Assembly (NCBI GenBank): GCA_009797885.1
Contig: WNKP01000019.1
Location: 1 to 64,000, forward strand
DNA from: Flavobacteriaceae bacterium GF1
GTDB lineage: Bacteria > Bacteroidota > Bacteroidia > Flavobacteriales > Flavobacteriaceae
Reading direction: 5' to 3'
DNA: 64,000 nt
The position numbers and the translations under genes are program-made. The notes under the pieces were generated by a model, which was given only the letters and a program-made list of their open reading frames with translations, did no database searches and was not told where the DNA came from. Within the stretch, counting starts at the first letter, position 1. The number at the start of each line of letters is the position of its first letter. Shown here piece by piece: positions 25,383 to 34,650 of this stretch.

Positions 25383-26507
25383 ATGAGACGATTACGATTT
25401 CTGATACAGAAGGAATTCATCCAAATTTTTAGGAACAAGGCGTTGTTACCAATGATGACCTTATTGCCCATCATTCAGCTTATTATTTTGTCCAATGCGG
25501 CATCCAACGAAGTCAAGGACGTTCGGATTGCGGTGGTTGACCATGACCAAAGTGAAATTTCAAGGGCGCTGTCCAATAAAATTATGGCCAATGATAGGTT
25601 TTCATTACTAGCGGCCCCTTTCAACAAAAAGGAGGCTTTGGACCTTATGCAGTTGGACGAGGTGGATATTGTACTTGAGGTACCCCCCGATTTTGAAAAA
25701 CAACTCTATCGTGGGGAAGCACCACAATTGCAGACCCTGGTAAACGCCATCAATGGACAGCAGGCCACTGTGGGGTCCGGGTACCTGAACGGTATTATAG
25801 CTACGCTAAATAAGGAAATAAGACGCAATGAACCATTGTTTTTTTCAGGTCTTCCCAAGCACAATGAACCTGTAGTGGTTACTTCAAACAACTGGTACAA
25901 TCCAGAACTGGACTATCCCCATTTTATGGCACCCGGAATTTTGGCGGAACTCACGGCACTGCTGACCATTGTCCTAACTGCAATGAACACGGTTCGTGAA
26001 CGGGAGATCGGTACTATTGAACAGATCAATGTGACCCCCATCAAAAAATGGGAATTTATTTTAGGGAAATTGGTTCCCTTTCTATGTCTCGGACTCGTTC
26101 TTTTAACGGTGGGCCTAATTGCCAGCAAACTCATTTTTGATATTCCCATACGGGGGAATATTGGACTTATTTTTGCTTATGCCGTGGTCAATCTTATCTG
26201 TGTATTGGGTTTTGGACTGTTGATTTCCAATTTCGCCGAAACCCAACAACAAGCCATATTTGTTGCCTTTTTTTTCGTTTTGATCTTTGTGCTCATGTGT
26301 GGTCTTTTCACACCAATAGATAGTATGCCCAAATGGGCGCAATATGCTACCATTCCGAACCCATTGGCACATTTCATTTCCGTTTCCCGAAAAGTTTTGT
26401 TGAAAGGAAGTGGGTTGGCCGATATTAAAATGGAGTTTGTGTATACCTTTATTTTGGCATTACTCTTTAATGCAGCGGCCGTATGGAGCTACAAAAAGCA
26501 GGAATAG
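25383..26507 (+). CDS. ABC-2 type permease, YbhR-like
   Basis: 374 residues with the same topology as the upstream permease and the motif 'NTVREREIGTIEQINVTPIKKWEFILGK' before the membrane domain, plus 'LFTPIDSMPKWAQYATIPNPLAHFI' near the end. It forms a heterodimer with its neighbour. Its last 25 nt are shared with the start of the phospholipase gene. Confidence 0.92.
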   Translation: MRRLRFLIQKEFIQIFRNKALLPMMTLLPIIQLIILSNAASNEVKDVRIAVVDHDQSEISRALSNKIMANDRFSLLAAPFNKKEALDLMQLDEVDIVLEVPPDFEKQLYRGEAPQLQTLVNAINGQQATVGSGYLNGIIATLNKEIRRNEPLFFSGLPKHNEPVVVTSNNWYNPELDYPHFMAPGILAELTALLTIVLTAMNTVREREIGTIEQINVTPIKKWEFILGKLVPFLCLGLVLLTVGLIASKLIFDIPIRGNIGLIFAYAVVNLICVLGFGLLISNFAETQQQAIFVAFFFVLIFVLMCGLFTPIDSMPKWAQYATIPNPLAHFISVSRKVLLKGSGLADIKMEFVYTFILALLFNAAAVWSYKKQE

Positions 26508-27331
26508 TCCTTGGGCTTGTATTGCCGTTCATTGCCGTACTTCCCACCAAGGCCCAAAATGAGGGGGTTGCTTTGGACAGTTCCAACTACAAAACATACA
26601 TTCGAAGTTTACCGGCATTCACCATGTATGGGGATAATTACTTTGTGACCGGTACTTCGATCAATGAAAAGGTCTCTTCACAGACCAGTGATGCAAAGTT
26701 TGAAATAGGATTTAAACAACGTCTGACCAATGTGGATTTACCTTGGGCCGTTTTTCCCTTCATCACCTATCGCCAAAAATCGTTTTGGGATATTTATCTG
26801 GAATCCTTTCCTTTTCGGGAAACCAATTACAATCCTACACTTGGGGTAGCCAAGCTTTTTGTTGATGATAAAGGCATCAAATCCGGTCTTTGGTTTGCCT
26901 TTGAGCACGAGTCCAATGGCCGTGATGGGGAGAACTCCCGCAGTTGGAACTTTTTTTCACTCCAATATTTCAAGCCCCTTGGTCCGTATTGGCAATTTCG
27001 TACAAAGGCATGGATACCTGTCGGGGATTTAAGTGGTAATGAAGACATTACCTCCTTTCGGGGCTTTTTTAGTTTTGGGGTCACCTATAATCCAACAACA
27101 AACCTTTTTTTGGACATCGACATACAGCCTGCATATGACGATACACTCACCGGTTTCGTAAAAGCCGGTTTAAGTTTTAAGATTTCAAAAAACAGCAATC
27201 AATTTATATACCTGCAATATTTTGGGGGATACTCAGAAGACTTAATTGATTACAACCGATATGTGAGCAATTTGCGAATCGGGATTGCCTTTAAGGATTT
27301 ACTAATGAACTTTAGGAACCAATACAAATGA
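26483..27331 (+). CDS. outer-membrane phospholipase A-like protein (OMPLA)
   Basis: A 282-residue outer-membrane barrel with a signal peptide ending near TKAQ. The active-site motif 'FEHESNGRDGENSRSWN' places His142, Ser144 and Asn156 with the same spacing as the His-Ser-Asn triad of OMPLA. The C-terminus alternates hydrophobic residues as in beta-strands. It hydrolyses acyl chains of phospholipids in the outer leaflet. It overlaps the permease gene by 25 nt and so belongs to the exporter operon, which links the exporter to envelope-lipid maintenance. Confidence 0.88.
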   Translation: MELQKAGIVLGLVLPFIAVLPTKAQNEGVALDSSNYKTYIRSLPAFTMYGDNYFVTGTSINEKVSSQTSDAKFEIGFKQRLTNVDLPWAVFPFITYRQKSFWDIYLESFPFRETNYNPTLGVAKLFVDDKGIKSGLWFAFEHESNGRDGENSRSWNFFSLQYFKPLGPYWQFRTKAWIPVGDLSGNEDITSFRGFFSFGVTYNPTTNLFLDIDIQPAYDDTLTGFVKAGLSFKISKNSNQFIYLQYFGGYSEDLIDYNRYVSNLRIGIAFKDLLMNFRNQYK

Positions 27332-28150
27332 GTATCGGGAAAAGAATTGGATTCCGGCGAGGTTCTGCCAACACTATGTCACACGAAAAAAAGGTAACGG
27401 TTTTTTTGGATTGCGAACCATGGGATAATCGAATATAGCGCATGATATGGATTATATTTGTGCTGGGTTGCAAGACCAAAAGCAATACCCCTACGTGCTG
27501 TTCCATACCACGATAAAGAGTTTTTCTATAATCGTATTTCGACCACTTATTTTTTCTATAACCCACTTGTGCATTCGTCTTTGTTCTTCTTTAGGCCTTC
27601 CATTAGTTTTGGGCCGTTCAGTCTTAGGAATGCCACATTCTTTTAAGCGTTTACATTTTCATTTTCAGGTTGTTCTACTATTGGTTCTACAATTGCGGAA
27701 CAAATTTTCCAGATTGAACCGTAGAGTTAGTTAGTGGAGGGTTCGTGCACCGTTGGCCAATACAATGGTCGGGACCCTCCTATTACTAAATTCATTCGCT
27801 ACAAATGACCTACACGTATCTTTTCAACAAACCGTTTTTGTCTTGGTCTTTGCACCGCTACCGACCCCACGTTTAGTTTGTAGTTCCAGTTTCAGGATCA
27901 TTGGGATCCTGACTGGAACACGCTAAACCAAGAAGGATTGGAAAGTGGGGTAAAACCGAGGGTAAGCCACCTTTATGGCTCCACTTATTACTTTTTGAGG
28001 TCCATTTATTACCGTTCTTTTTTTTTGGAGTTCAGATTTGTCCATCTTATTATATTGTAAACCAGTATATTTTGTAGTGCCAAGAATGGCAAAAACAACT
28101 GAAAACTGCAACGGGACCCATACAGGGCACTGTTGGTAATACGTATAAAA
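27332..28150. other. long intergenic region without recognisable gene
   Basis: About 820 bp after the exporter operon. Short open frames on both strands look random and match no family I know. Two imperfect hairpins stand out: a 9-bp stem at 27736-27780 (GGAGGGTTC with GGGACCCTCC, wide loop) and a near-perfect one at 27883-27919 around CAGGATC/GGATCCTG. Either may terminate the exporter transcript. It could be a decayed gene region. Confidence 0.4.
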
Positions 28151-29203
28151 ATGAAAACAATCTATAGCTACTTATGGGTAAGTATGGTTTTTGCGTTACT
28201 GATTGTTGGATGTAAAAACGATGCCGCCCAAAAAGGAAAGGCAGTAACAACAACCGATTTTCAGGTATTGGTCGTTGAACAAGGGGGGAACCAAGTAAAA
28301 CTATTCCATAGTGATGGCCGTTTACTTGACAGCATTCAAGTAGGTTTCAATCCCCATGAAATTGAACTTGACAGTACTACCCAAAGGGTATATGTCAGCA
28401 ATTTTGGGGTGGAGGATTATGATACTACCATCGGAATTCCCGGTACCACCCTGTCCGTATTCAACTTAAAAGATCTATCCAGTGTCCAATACTGGCCTAC
28501 CTATCGTACCCATGGAAAGGTGCTGGATACCTGCAAGGCCCCCCATGGCCTTAAATTGAGGCCCCCAACAAAAAAGGAGTTGTTCGTCAATCTGGAATAT
28601 GGGGATTCCATGATGGTCTATGATGCCCAAAAGGGTGGGATAAAACGTAGCTTTCCCTTAGCCAAAGGGGTCCACAATTTTGAGTTTTCTTCCTCCGGAG
28701 ATCGCATATGGTCGTTGGCCGGGGCAAATGGCGTTTATATATATGATGCGGTTACCGGCGAGGAATTGGATCACTTTCCTACGACAACACCGGTTCGGGG
28801 AATGACCTTTACTTCAGATCGACAACAGTTGATCTTGAGTTGCCTGAATGAAATTTATGTAATCCGTACCACGGATCTGAGCATCCAAAAACATTTCACG
28901 GATTTAGGGGTCAAACAAATCATTTATTCCTGTTTGAGTCCGGATGAACGGCTTTTATTGGCGCCATGCCCTTATGATGGCCTGGTTTTGGCGCTAGATT
29001 TGGAAACGGGTGAAATCCTGGAACGGATAGCCACCGGCAAAGCACCCATCTATGTCCGGATTGCCCCCAATGGTACCCAAGCCTTTGTATCGAATGCCCT
29101 GGACAACCATATGAGCATCATTGACCTATCGGATTTCAGTGTTCGCCCATTTGGGAAGGTGTATAAACCTAATGGGTTTTTGTTTTTAGAACTGTCCGAC
29201 TGA
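28151..29203 (+). CDS. YncE-like beta-propeller lipoprotein
   Basis: 350 residues from the ATG at 28151, chosen because it gives a lipoprotein signal with lipobox LIVGC (Cys21). The body has repeated propeller blades of the YVTN/YncE type ('QVLVVEQGGNQVKLFHSDG', 'GFNPHEIELDSTTQRVYVSN', 'GKAPIYVRIAPNGTQAFVSN'). It is probably a periplasmic or surface binding protein. A function is not predictable; lactonase activity lacks support. Confidence 0.8.
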   Translation: MKTIYSYLWVSMVFALLIVGCKNDAAQKGKAVTTTDFQVLVVEQGGNQVKLFHSDGRLLDSIQVGFNPHEIELDSTTQRVYVSNFGVEDYDTTIGIPGTTLSVFNLKDLSSVQYWPTYRTHGKVLDTCKAPHGLKLRPPTKKELFVNLEYGDSMMVYDAQKGGIKRSFPLAKGVHNFEFSSSGDRIWSLAGANGVYIYDAVTGEELDHFPTTTPVRGMTFTSDRQQLILSCLNEIYVIRTTDLSIQKHFTDLGVKQIIYSCLSPDERLLLAPCPYDGLVLALDLETGEILERIATGKAPIYVRIAPNGTQAFVSNALDNHMSIIDLSDFSVRPFGKVYKPNGFLFLELSD

Positions 29204-29292
29204 CCAACCGTGTTTTGTCAAATACAATGGCAATAGGATTTCACGACCATACATAATTCTACACAACGGCAGGGAATACAGCATAAACACCA

Positions 29293-30273
29293 ATGGATAC
29301 CATGAAAATAGCAATTATAGGAACGGGGGGAGTAGGGGGATACTTTGGGGCCAAGTTGGCCCAGGCCGGATATGACGTGACATTTGTGGCACGGGGAGCG
29401 CACTTAAAAGCGATGCAAAACAAGGGACTGTACATTAAAAGTATACAGGGCGATTTTCGTTTGGAAACCGTTCAGGCCACGGACAACATAACCCATTTGG
29501 ACAAACCTGACCTTATACTGATTGGTGTTAAATCCTGGCAGATCAGGGAAATCCGGCAGGATATCAGCAAAATCCTGAAAAAGGACAGTATGATCATTCC
29601 CTTGCAAAATGGGGTGTTTATAGCGGAGGAGTTGTCTGAAAAAATTGATAGAGGGAACATTCTGGGGGGATTATGTCGGATAATTAGTGAAATCGAATCC
29701 CCGGGAGTGATCCGTCATTCGGGCGTTACGCCAATACTTGTATTTGGGGAACTCGATAACGCCAAAACGGACCGGGTTTTTAGGGTACAGGAAATCTTTG
29801 AAACGGCTGGGATGGCCTCGGAAATAGCTGAAGATATCGAAGCCGATCTCTGGAAAAAATTCATCACCATCTGTTTAAGCGGATTATTGGTCGTATCCAA
29901 CTCCACTTACGGAGAATTAAGGGAGCTAAGGGGAACTCGAAAGCTTATGGTCGATTTGCTCACGGAGATATTCCTGTTGTCCCAAAAATTGGGGGTTAAC
30001 ATTGAAGCGGATTTTGTGGACAAAACGGTGGCTTTTGTGGATACCTATCCTTATGATGCCACATCCTCATTAACCCGGGATGTTTGGGACAAAAAACCGT
30101 CGGAGATTGAATACCAAAATGGGACTGTGGTCCGGTTGGGCAGGAAATACGGCATTTCAACACCGGTCAATGCCTTTGTATACCATTGTATTTTGCCCAG
30201 CGAACTAAGGGCAAGGGGAAAACGATATGAGGCTTTTATACCCAATGATGAAACCATATTTCCCATGAGTTGA
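29293..30273 (+). CDS. panE: 2-dehydropantoate 2-reductase family protein (PanE/ApbA)
   Basis: 326 residues. N-terminal Rossmann motif 'IAIIGTGGVGGYFG' followed by 'VTFVARGAHLKAMQNKGL', then 'DLILIGVKSWQ' and 'IPLQNGV'. The helical C-terminal ApbA domain contains 'LWKKFITICLSGLLVVSNSTYGELR' with the conserved Lys. It reduces ketopantoate to pantoate with NADPH in coenzyme A synthesis, though Bacteroidota often hold several paralogues. The start could also be the Met at 29302. It stands alone between unrelated genes. Confidence 0.85.
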   Translation: MDTMKIAIIGTGGVGGYFGAKLAQAGYDVTFVARGAHLKAMQNKGLYIKSIQGDFRLETVQATDNITHLDKPDLILIGVKSWQIREIRQDISKILKKDSMIIPLQNGVFIAEELSEKIDRGNILGGLCRIISEIESPGVIRHSGVTPILVFGELDNAKTDRVFRVQEIFETAGMASEIAEDIEADLWKKFITICLSGLLVVSNSTYGELRELRGTRKLMVDLLTEIFLLSQKLGVNIEADFVDKTVAFVDTYPYDATSSLTRDVWDKKPSEIEYQNGTVVRLGRKYGISTPVNAFVYHCILPSELRARGKRYEAFIPNDETIFPMS

Positions 30274-30387
30274 AACCTGGCCCTGAACACTGGACCCTAT
30301 CCAAAATTTTATATAGAAAAATCCCCAAGCCTGTAGTGATGTTTGGGGAGTTTAAAATGATGGAAAGAATGGCTTATTGACGCTTTG

Positions 30388-30438
30388 ATAACGGGGAACA
30401 TGACACTTTAATTCCAACAAAATGTTGTTCCCCGTTAT
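30388..30438. terminator. hairpin between convergent genes, likely bidirectional terminator
   Basis: ATAACGGGGAACA (30388-30400) pairs perfectly with TGTTCCCCGTTAT (30426-30438); the loop is 25 nt. It lies between the 3' ends of the PanE-like gene (plus) and the small secreted gene (minus). There is no long T-run on either side, so efficiency is uncertain. A weaker 7-bp hairpin precedes it at 30322-30349. Confidence 0.5.
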
Positions 30439-30459
30439 AAAAGACTTTGGCGATAAAAA

Positions 30460-30816
30460 TTATTGCTTTTTTGCCGGCTGTGAGCTATGAACGGTGATTA
30501 CCCATGGCTTTTGGTGTCCAGGAAGCTTAGGCCCTTTCCCATAATCCGGTTTTTCGTAATAGACCAATTTTCCATTTTTTATGATCCAATTACTGCTGCT
30601 TTGGCATCTGCTCCAGCCCAGGTCATAGGCTTGCTTGTAGGCACTGCTTTGGGCAGAACTGTACATAACGCTGTTGTAGGTATTCACGTTACCATTGCTG
30701 CGACGATAATCCGTACAGCCATTCCGGAGTCCCATGTCATTGGTTGGTACCGTCTTTTGGGAGTATCCCCATGAAGCAACAAAGGCCAATACAAAAAGCA
30801 TGACTAATTTTTTCAT
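30460..30816 (-). CDS. small secreted protein of unknown function
   Basis: 118 residues from the ATG at 30816, which gives a clear signal peptide (MKKLVMLFVLAFVASWGYSQ). The longer frame to 30930 adds 38 non-signal residues and is unlikely. The mature part is rich in Ser, Tyr and Asn, with two Cys (NGCTDY, SRCQSS) that could form a disulfide, and ends in a Lys/Pro-rich segment. Family not recognised. It appears monocistronic. Confidence 0.65.
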   Translation of the reverse strand: MKKLVMLFVLAFVASWGYSQKTVPTNDMGLRNGCTDYRRSNGNVNTYNSVMYSSAQSSAYKQAYDLGWSRCQSSSNWIIKNGKLVYYEKPDYGKGPKLPGHQKPWVITVHSSQPAKKQ

Positions 30817-31251
30817 TGAATTGCTAAGTTTTGATTTGTGGTTGCCTACTCTATTTATGGCTTTTCGGCTTCCGCGCATTTTAACTGCAAAAGGGATTGT
30901 CCCTTGATGTAGTTTTGCACAATCACACACTTTTACGGGATAAATACTAATCCTTATGTTATGGTTGATTGAACATAATGTAACAAACGGGCCATATAAC
31001 CAATAAATGAAAAAGTACGTAGTGCCATTCCGTTGCCCTGAAGTAGACCATCATGAAAGTTGAACCAGCTTTTGGCAAAATTTCCTTGCCTTATTTGGAA
31101 CAACGGTAATGCCGTACCTTCCAAATTGCTCAAAATTGGATATGCCCATCCTGATCAAACAGCAAAGCGCAACCCTTTGGTTGCGCCCTTCTGCTAACTA
31201 AATAAACGTAAACTGCATTATGAAAACGAACTACGTATCCTTATATATCGT
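30817..31251. other. intergenic region
   Basis: 435 bp between two minus-strand genes. It contains the terminator at 31167-31186 and the presumed promoter of the small secreted gene. No other gene or RNA was recognised. Confidence 0.5.
31167..31186 (-). terminator. terminator of the GDPD/SusCD operon
   Basis: GCGCAACC-CTTT-GGTTGCGC: a perfect 8-bp stem with a 4-nt loop, about 65 bp after the last GDPD gene. On the minus strand it is followed by TTTGCTGTTT, a broken T-rich tail. Confidence 0.65.
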
Positions 31252-32187
31252 TCACGGGTTTCGAAGCCCCTTTTGTTTCAAATAGATCAATAATTCCTCC
31301 GGGCGGTCCGTCATAATGCCGTTGGCCCCACGTTCCACCAACCAGCCCCAGGAGGCATCCGGGCCTTCCAATAAGCTCATTTCATCCGTATGCCCGGCCA
31401 CCAAATCATCCCACAGCGCAATGTTCAAGACAAAAATGCCTTCTTCCCTTAGTTTTGAAATCTGTTTGAAATTTTCCGAATCCTCGGAGTCAAAAGTTAC
31501 CTCATAAGCCAAGGGGGAGAGGTCCGCATTGTAGTCCTGCACAAATTGTGCTGGATTTTTGGTGTTGTCGATTAAAATGGGCATGTAGATTATGGAATCC
31601 ATAAGGTCACCATATTTTTTGCGCATCGCCTGCACGGTTTCCCTACCCTTAAAAATGGCTTGCTTTACCGTTCCCGTTTTTTTGAGGATCTCATAGGCTT
31701 CCCGTACGGTTTCCCCTTCTACCTTATCCAGATTTACCATGATCCTATCTTTTGTCAACTCCATTATTTCTTCCAAAGTAGGGACCGGGATTCTGGAACC
31801 CCGTACCCCACAGGCATTTTTAAGACGAAATGCCCTGATTTCGTCCAAGGTAAGTTCACGCACCTTTCCTTTTCCATCGGTCGTCCGATCCAGGGTTTTG
31901 TCATGCATGGCCACTAAATGTCCGTCTTTGGTCAATCGCACATCAATCTCGACGATATCCACCCCTAAATCAATACATCTTTGAATTGCTGGCAGGCTGT
32001 TTTCCGGGGCATGGCGCCAATCCCCCCTATGGGAGACGGCCAAAATGTAATCCCCTGATGGATTTTTTAGCTGCTCCAGTATCATGGCCGCCCTGTTTTC
32101 CTTTGGATTTATATCAGCTTGCCCATAAAGTACCGATCCCATGACCAAAGTGGCCAGTAAAAAGGTGCATTTTAGATACTTTTCCAT
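31252..32187 (-). CDS. secreted glycerophosphodiester phosphodiesterase 1
   Basis: 311 residues with a signal peptide ending near LYGQ. The GDPD TIM barrel is clear: 'SHRGDWRHAPENS' (His53), 'VDIVEIDVRLTKDG' (Glu80, Asp82, metal ligands) and 'AMHDKTLDRTTDGKG' (His95). It ends with 'GIMTDRPEELLIYL'. It cleaves glycerophosphodiesters to glycerol-3-phosphate and an alcohol, here outside the cytoplasm. It lies 21 bp after its paralogue, which in turn follows a SusCD pair. Confidence 0.93.
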   Translation of the reverse strand: MEKYLKCTFLLATLVMGSVLYGQADINPKENRAAMILEQLKNPSGDYILAVSHRGDWRHAPENSLPAIQRCIDLGVDIVEIDVRLTKDGHLVAMHDKTLDRTTDGKGKVRELTLDEIRAFRLKNACGVRGSRIPVPTLEEIMELTKDRIMVNLDKVEGETVREAYEILKKTGTVKQAIFKGRETVQAMRKKYGDLMDSIIYMPILIDNTKNPAQFVQDYNADLSPLAYEVTFDSEDSENFKQISKLREEGIFVLNIALWDDLVAGHTDEMSLLEGPDASWGWLVERGANGIMTDRPEELLIYLKQKGLRNP

Positions 32188-32208
32188 TTTTAGGTGTTTT
32201 TGTTGTAC

Positions 32209-33174
32209 TTACTTGTGCCTGTTTTTGTCCCTTAAATACTCCAAAAGCAGTTTTGGCCGATCGGTCTGTATCATATCGATATGGTTGTCGAGGAACCAAT
32301 CGTACACCGTGGGATCCATGGCCGCTTTTTCATCATCATGCCCCCCATTATGCCTGGGCCACAGTGCGTTTACCCAAACGGAGGAACCCCTTGCACGGAT
32401 ATCATCGAAGTATTCGATCATTTTTAGGGTATCCTGGGGTACGGTAAATTCAAAGGCCACAGGTTGTAAACTATCGAGATAGGTATCAACGATGTCCTTC
32501 GCATGGGGCTCGTGAAGCCTTATTATGGGCATAAAAAAGACCTTGTCCAAATAGGGGCCAAATTCTTCTTTGACCCGATCGTAGGGAATGGCCCCTTTGA
32601 TCACCACTTGTTCCTGTGTTCCCGTTTCTTCGATTACGTTAAAACATTTGTCAAAAATGGGATAGCTTTTATCCAGATTGACCAAAATGTTGCCCTTGCA
32701 CAGTTGTAAAGCTTCTTTTAAGGTGGGGATTTGATGTGGGGTCTTATGTCCAATTCCATCACGTAGATACAGGGTCTGCAGGTAGGCCCATGTGAGATCG
32801 GCCACCTTTCCGGTTCCCGTGGTGGTCCTATCCACGGTTTCGTCGTGCATTAAAATCAATTGTCCATCCTTGGTCTCCCTAATATCAATTTCCACCATAT
32901 CAACGCCCATTGTAATACAGTTTTCAATGGCCTGTAATGAGTTTTCCGGCGCATTGCGCCAATCTCCTCGGTGGGCGACCACGATTATCTCCTTGTTCCG
33001 CGAATCCTTAAGATTGGCTATCAGATCGGTAATGGAAGTGGATTCCCCGGCACTTTCCCCAACAAAAGGTGTCTCCTCCGTTTGGCCAGGGGTACCGACC
33101 TCTTGCCTACAGGCACCCAAAGTTCCCATAAACAGTATAAGGCCAACATAAATACATAATCTCATGATAGTCAT
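32209..33174 (-). CDS. glycerophosphodiester phosphodiesterase 2, lipoprotein
   Basis: 321 residues with a lipobox (GTLGAC, Cys22) followed by a Thr/Glu/Ser-rich linker, so it is membrane-anchored and perhaps surface-exposed. Catalytic motifs: 'VAHRGDWRNAPENS' (His68), 'VDMVEIDIRETKDG' (Glu95, Asp97), 'LMHDETVDRTTTG' (His110). It is a paralogue of the next gene but differs in anchoring, which suggests one enzyme acts at the surface and the other in the periplasm. It starts 40 bp after SusD. Confidence 0.93.
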   Translation of the reverse strand: MTIMRLCIYVGLILFMGTLGACRQEVGTPGQTEETPFVGESAGESTSITDLIANLKDSRNKEIIVVAHRGDWRNAPENSLQAIENCITMGVDMVEIDIRETKDGQLILMHDETVDRTTTGTGKVADLTWAYLQTLYLRDGIGHKTPHQIPTLKEALQLCKGNILVNLDKSYPIFDKCFNVIEETGTQEQVVIKGAIPYDRVKEEFGPYLDKVFFMPIIRLHEPHAKDIVDTYLDSLQPVAFEFTVPQDTLKMIEYFDDIRARGSSVWVNALWPRHNGGHDDEKAAMDPTVYDWFLDNHIDMIQTDRPKLLLEYLRDKNRHK

Positions 33175-33214
33175 GGCTATAAAGGGAGGCCAAAAAGCCC
33201 CCCTTATTTGATTG

Positions 33215-34642
33215 TTAATATCCTGGATTTTGCGTGATTACCCCTGGATCCGTATCGAGTTGGCTCTGTGGAATGGGCAATACCAGGTTGTTTTCCGTGA
33301 TTCGTGTGGTGGCTCCCGTACTTTCAAAAAAGGCATTCATGACCTCAACGGCATTACCGTATCGTTTTAAATCAAACCAGCGATGCCCCTCACCAAACAA
33401 TTCAAAACGACGCTCCAAACGAATGGCATCCCGAATATCGTCTTGGGAAGAAGCTGTTGTTCCAGCCAATCCGGCCCTGGTACGTATCCGGTTCAATTGT
33501 GTGATGGCTTCGGCGGTCTGGCCATTTTCGTTCAACATCTCTGCATATCTCAACACCACATCGGAATAACGAATGATAAGATGATCACTGCCCCCATCAT
33601 TCACTCCGGTAGCGGAAACTTCATACTTTGTGGTAAAATAGAAGGGATTGGCATCTGGGTCTACGGCCACATAATCAATGAGCCGGGTATCTCCCGCTTC
33701 ATGGGAATCAATAAATGCCTGTGTGGGCAAATTATGCCCTTTGGCATTTGCTGTTGTACCGGAAGGTCTAAACTGCGATGCTGCGGGGCTTCCCTCAAAG
33801 CTTCCATCTACATTAAAACCGCTTGCGAACTGAACTTCAAAAAGGATTTCGGCATTTCCTTCGTTGGCGACCCCAAATATCTCTGCAGTTGTGGGCATCA
33901 GGTCATATATCCCAGAGTTTACTACAGCTTCCAAATTGGTCAGGGCTCCCGAAAAATCGCCTTGGGTCATTTGGACATTGGCCAGTAAGGCACGGGCGGC
34001 ACCTTGAGCGGGCCTTGCAGGGGACTTTTCCAGCGGGAGCTCTTGAATGGCATCCAAAAGGTCCGCTTCAATTTGGGCATAGACCTGATCGGAGGGGGTG
34101 CGGCCCTGCCCAAAGAAATCAAAAGGGCTTTCCGTTTCTTCAACCACCAAAGGAACGTCGCCATACAAACGCACTAAATTGAAATACAGCAGGGCACGCA
34201 CAAATTTCATTTCCCCAATTCTATTGGTCTTTAGGGCGGGGTCTTCAAATTCAATATCCGTAATCCGGTTCAGGACCACATTTACGCGTTGAATGCCCCG
34301 ATAGGATTCCCTCCAAATGTCACCGACCAAATCGTTGCCGGGATTGGTGGAAAAGTCATCCAATTGTCCAAAACGACCACCATCGTTGGCGGCAATTTCC
34401 TCAAAGGAGTCCTCACCGGAGATCTCACCGACCCCAATGAGGTCAAGACCATACAGTCCCCCATCCTGTAGCTGCCCGTAGGCACCAGCAATGGCACTTT
34501 CAATCTCTGCCTCATTGGAAAAGAAGCTATTGGCCGATTTTTCCGTTATGGGAAGAATATCCAATTCGTCTTCACAGGAGGTTAAACCCAGGGAGACCAT
34601 GATCATTAAAAATAGGTAACTATAAAATTTCATTTTATCCAT
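33215..34642 (-). CDS. SusD/RagB outer-membrane lipoprotein (GDPD locus)
   Basis: 475 residues. Lipobox 'MVSLGLTSC' (Cys23), SusD_RagB TPR fold and the characteristic C-terminal region 'RRFELFGEGHRWFDLKRYG' with a final 'NLVLPIPQSQLDTDPGVITQNPGY'. It acts as the substrate-binding lid on the SusC barrel. It is 8 bp after SusC. Its ligand is unknown; the flanking phosphodiesterases suggest a glycerophosphodiester-containing compound. Confidence 0.95.
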   Translation of the reverse strand: MDKMKFYSYLFLMIMVSLGLTSCEDELDILPITEKSANSFFSNEAEIESAIAGAYGQLQDGGLYGLDLIGVGEISGEDSFEEIAANDGGRFGQLDDFSTNPGNDLVGDIWRESYRGIQRVNVVLNRITDIEFEDPALKTNRIGEMKFVRALLYFNLVRLYGDVPLVVEETESPFDFFGQGRTPSDQVYAQIEADLLDAIQELPLEKSPARPAQGAARALLANVQMTQGDFSGALTNLEAVVNSGIYDLMPTTAEIFGVANEGNAEILFEVQFASGFNVDGSFEGSPAASQFRPSGTTANAKGHNLPTQAFIDSHEAGDTRLIDYVAVDPDANPFYFTTKYEVSATGVNDGGSDHLIIRYSDVVLRYAEMLNENGQTAEAITQLNRIRTRAGLAGTTASSQDDIRDAIRLERRFELFGEGHRWFDLKRYGNAVEVMNAFFESTGATTRITENNLVLPIPQSQLDTDPGVITQNPGY

Positions 34643-34650
34643 TTTTTGAT

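Noticed and set aside
27447-27734. Possible transposase or membrane-protein gene in the 820-bp gap
   Set aside because: The hydrophobic reading is explained by T-rich sequence. No transposase motif, inverted repeats at the ends or signal of codon selection was seen.
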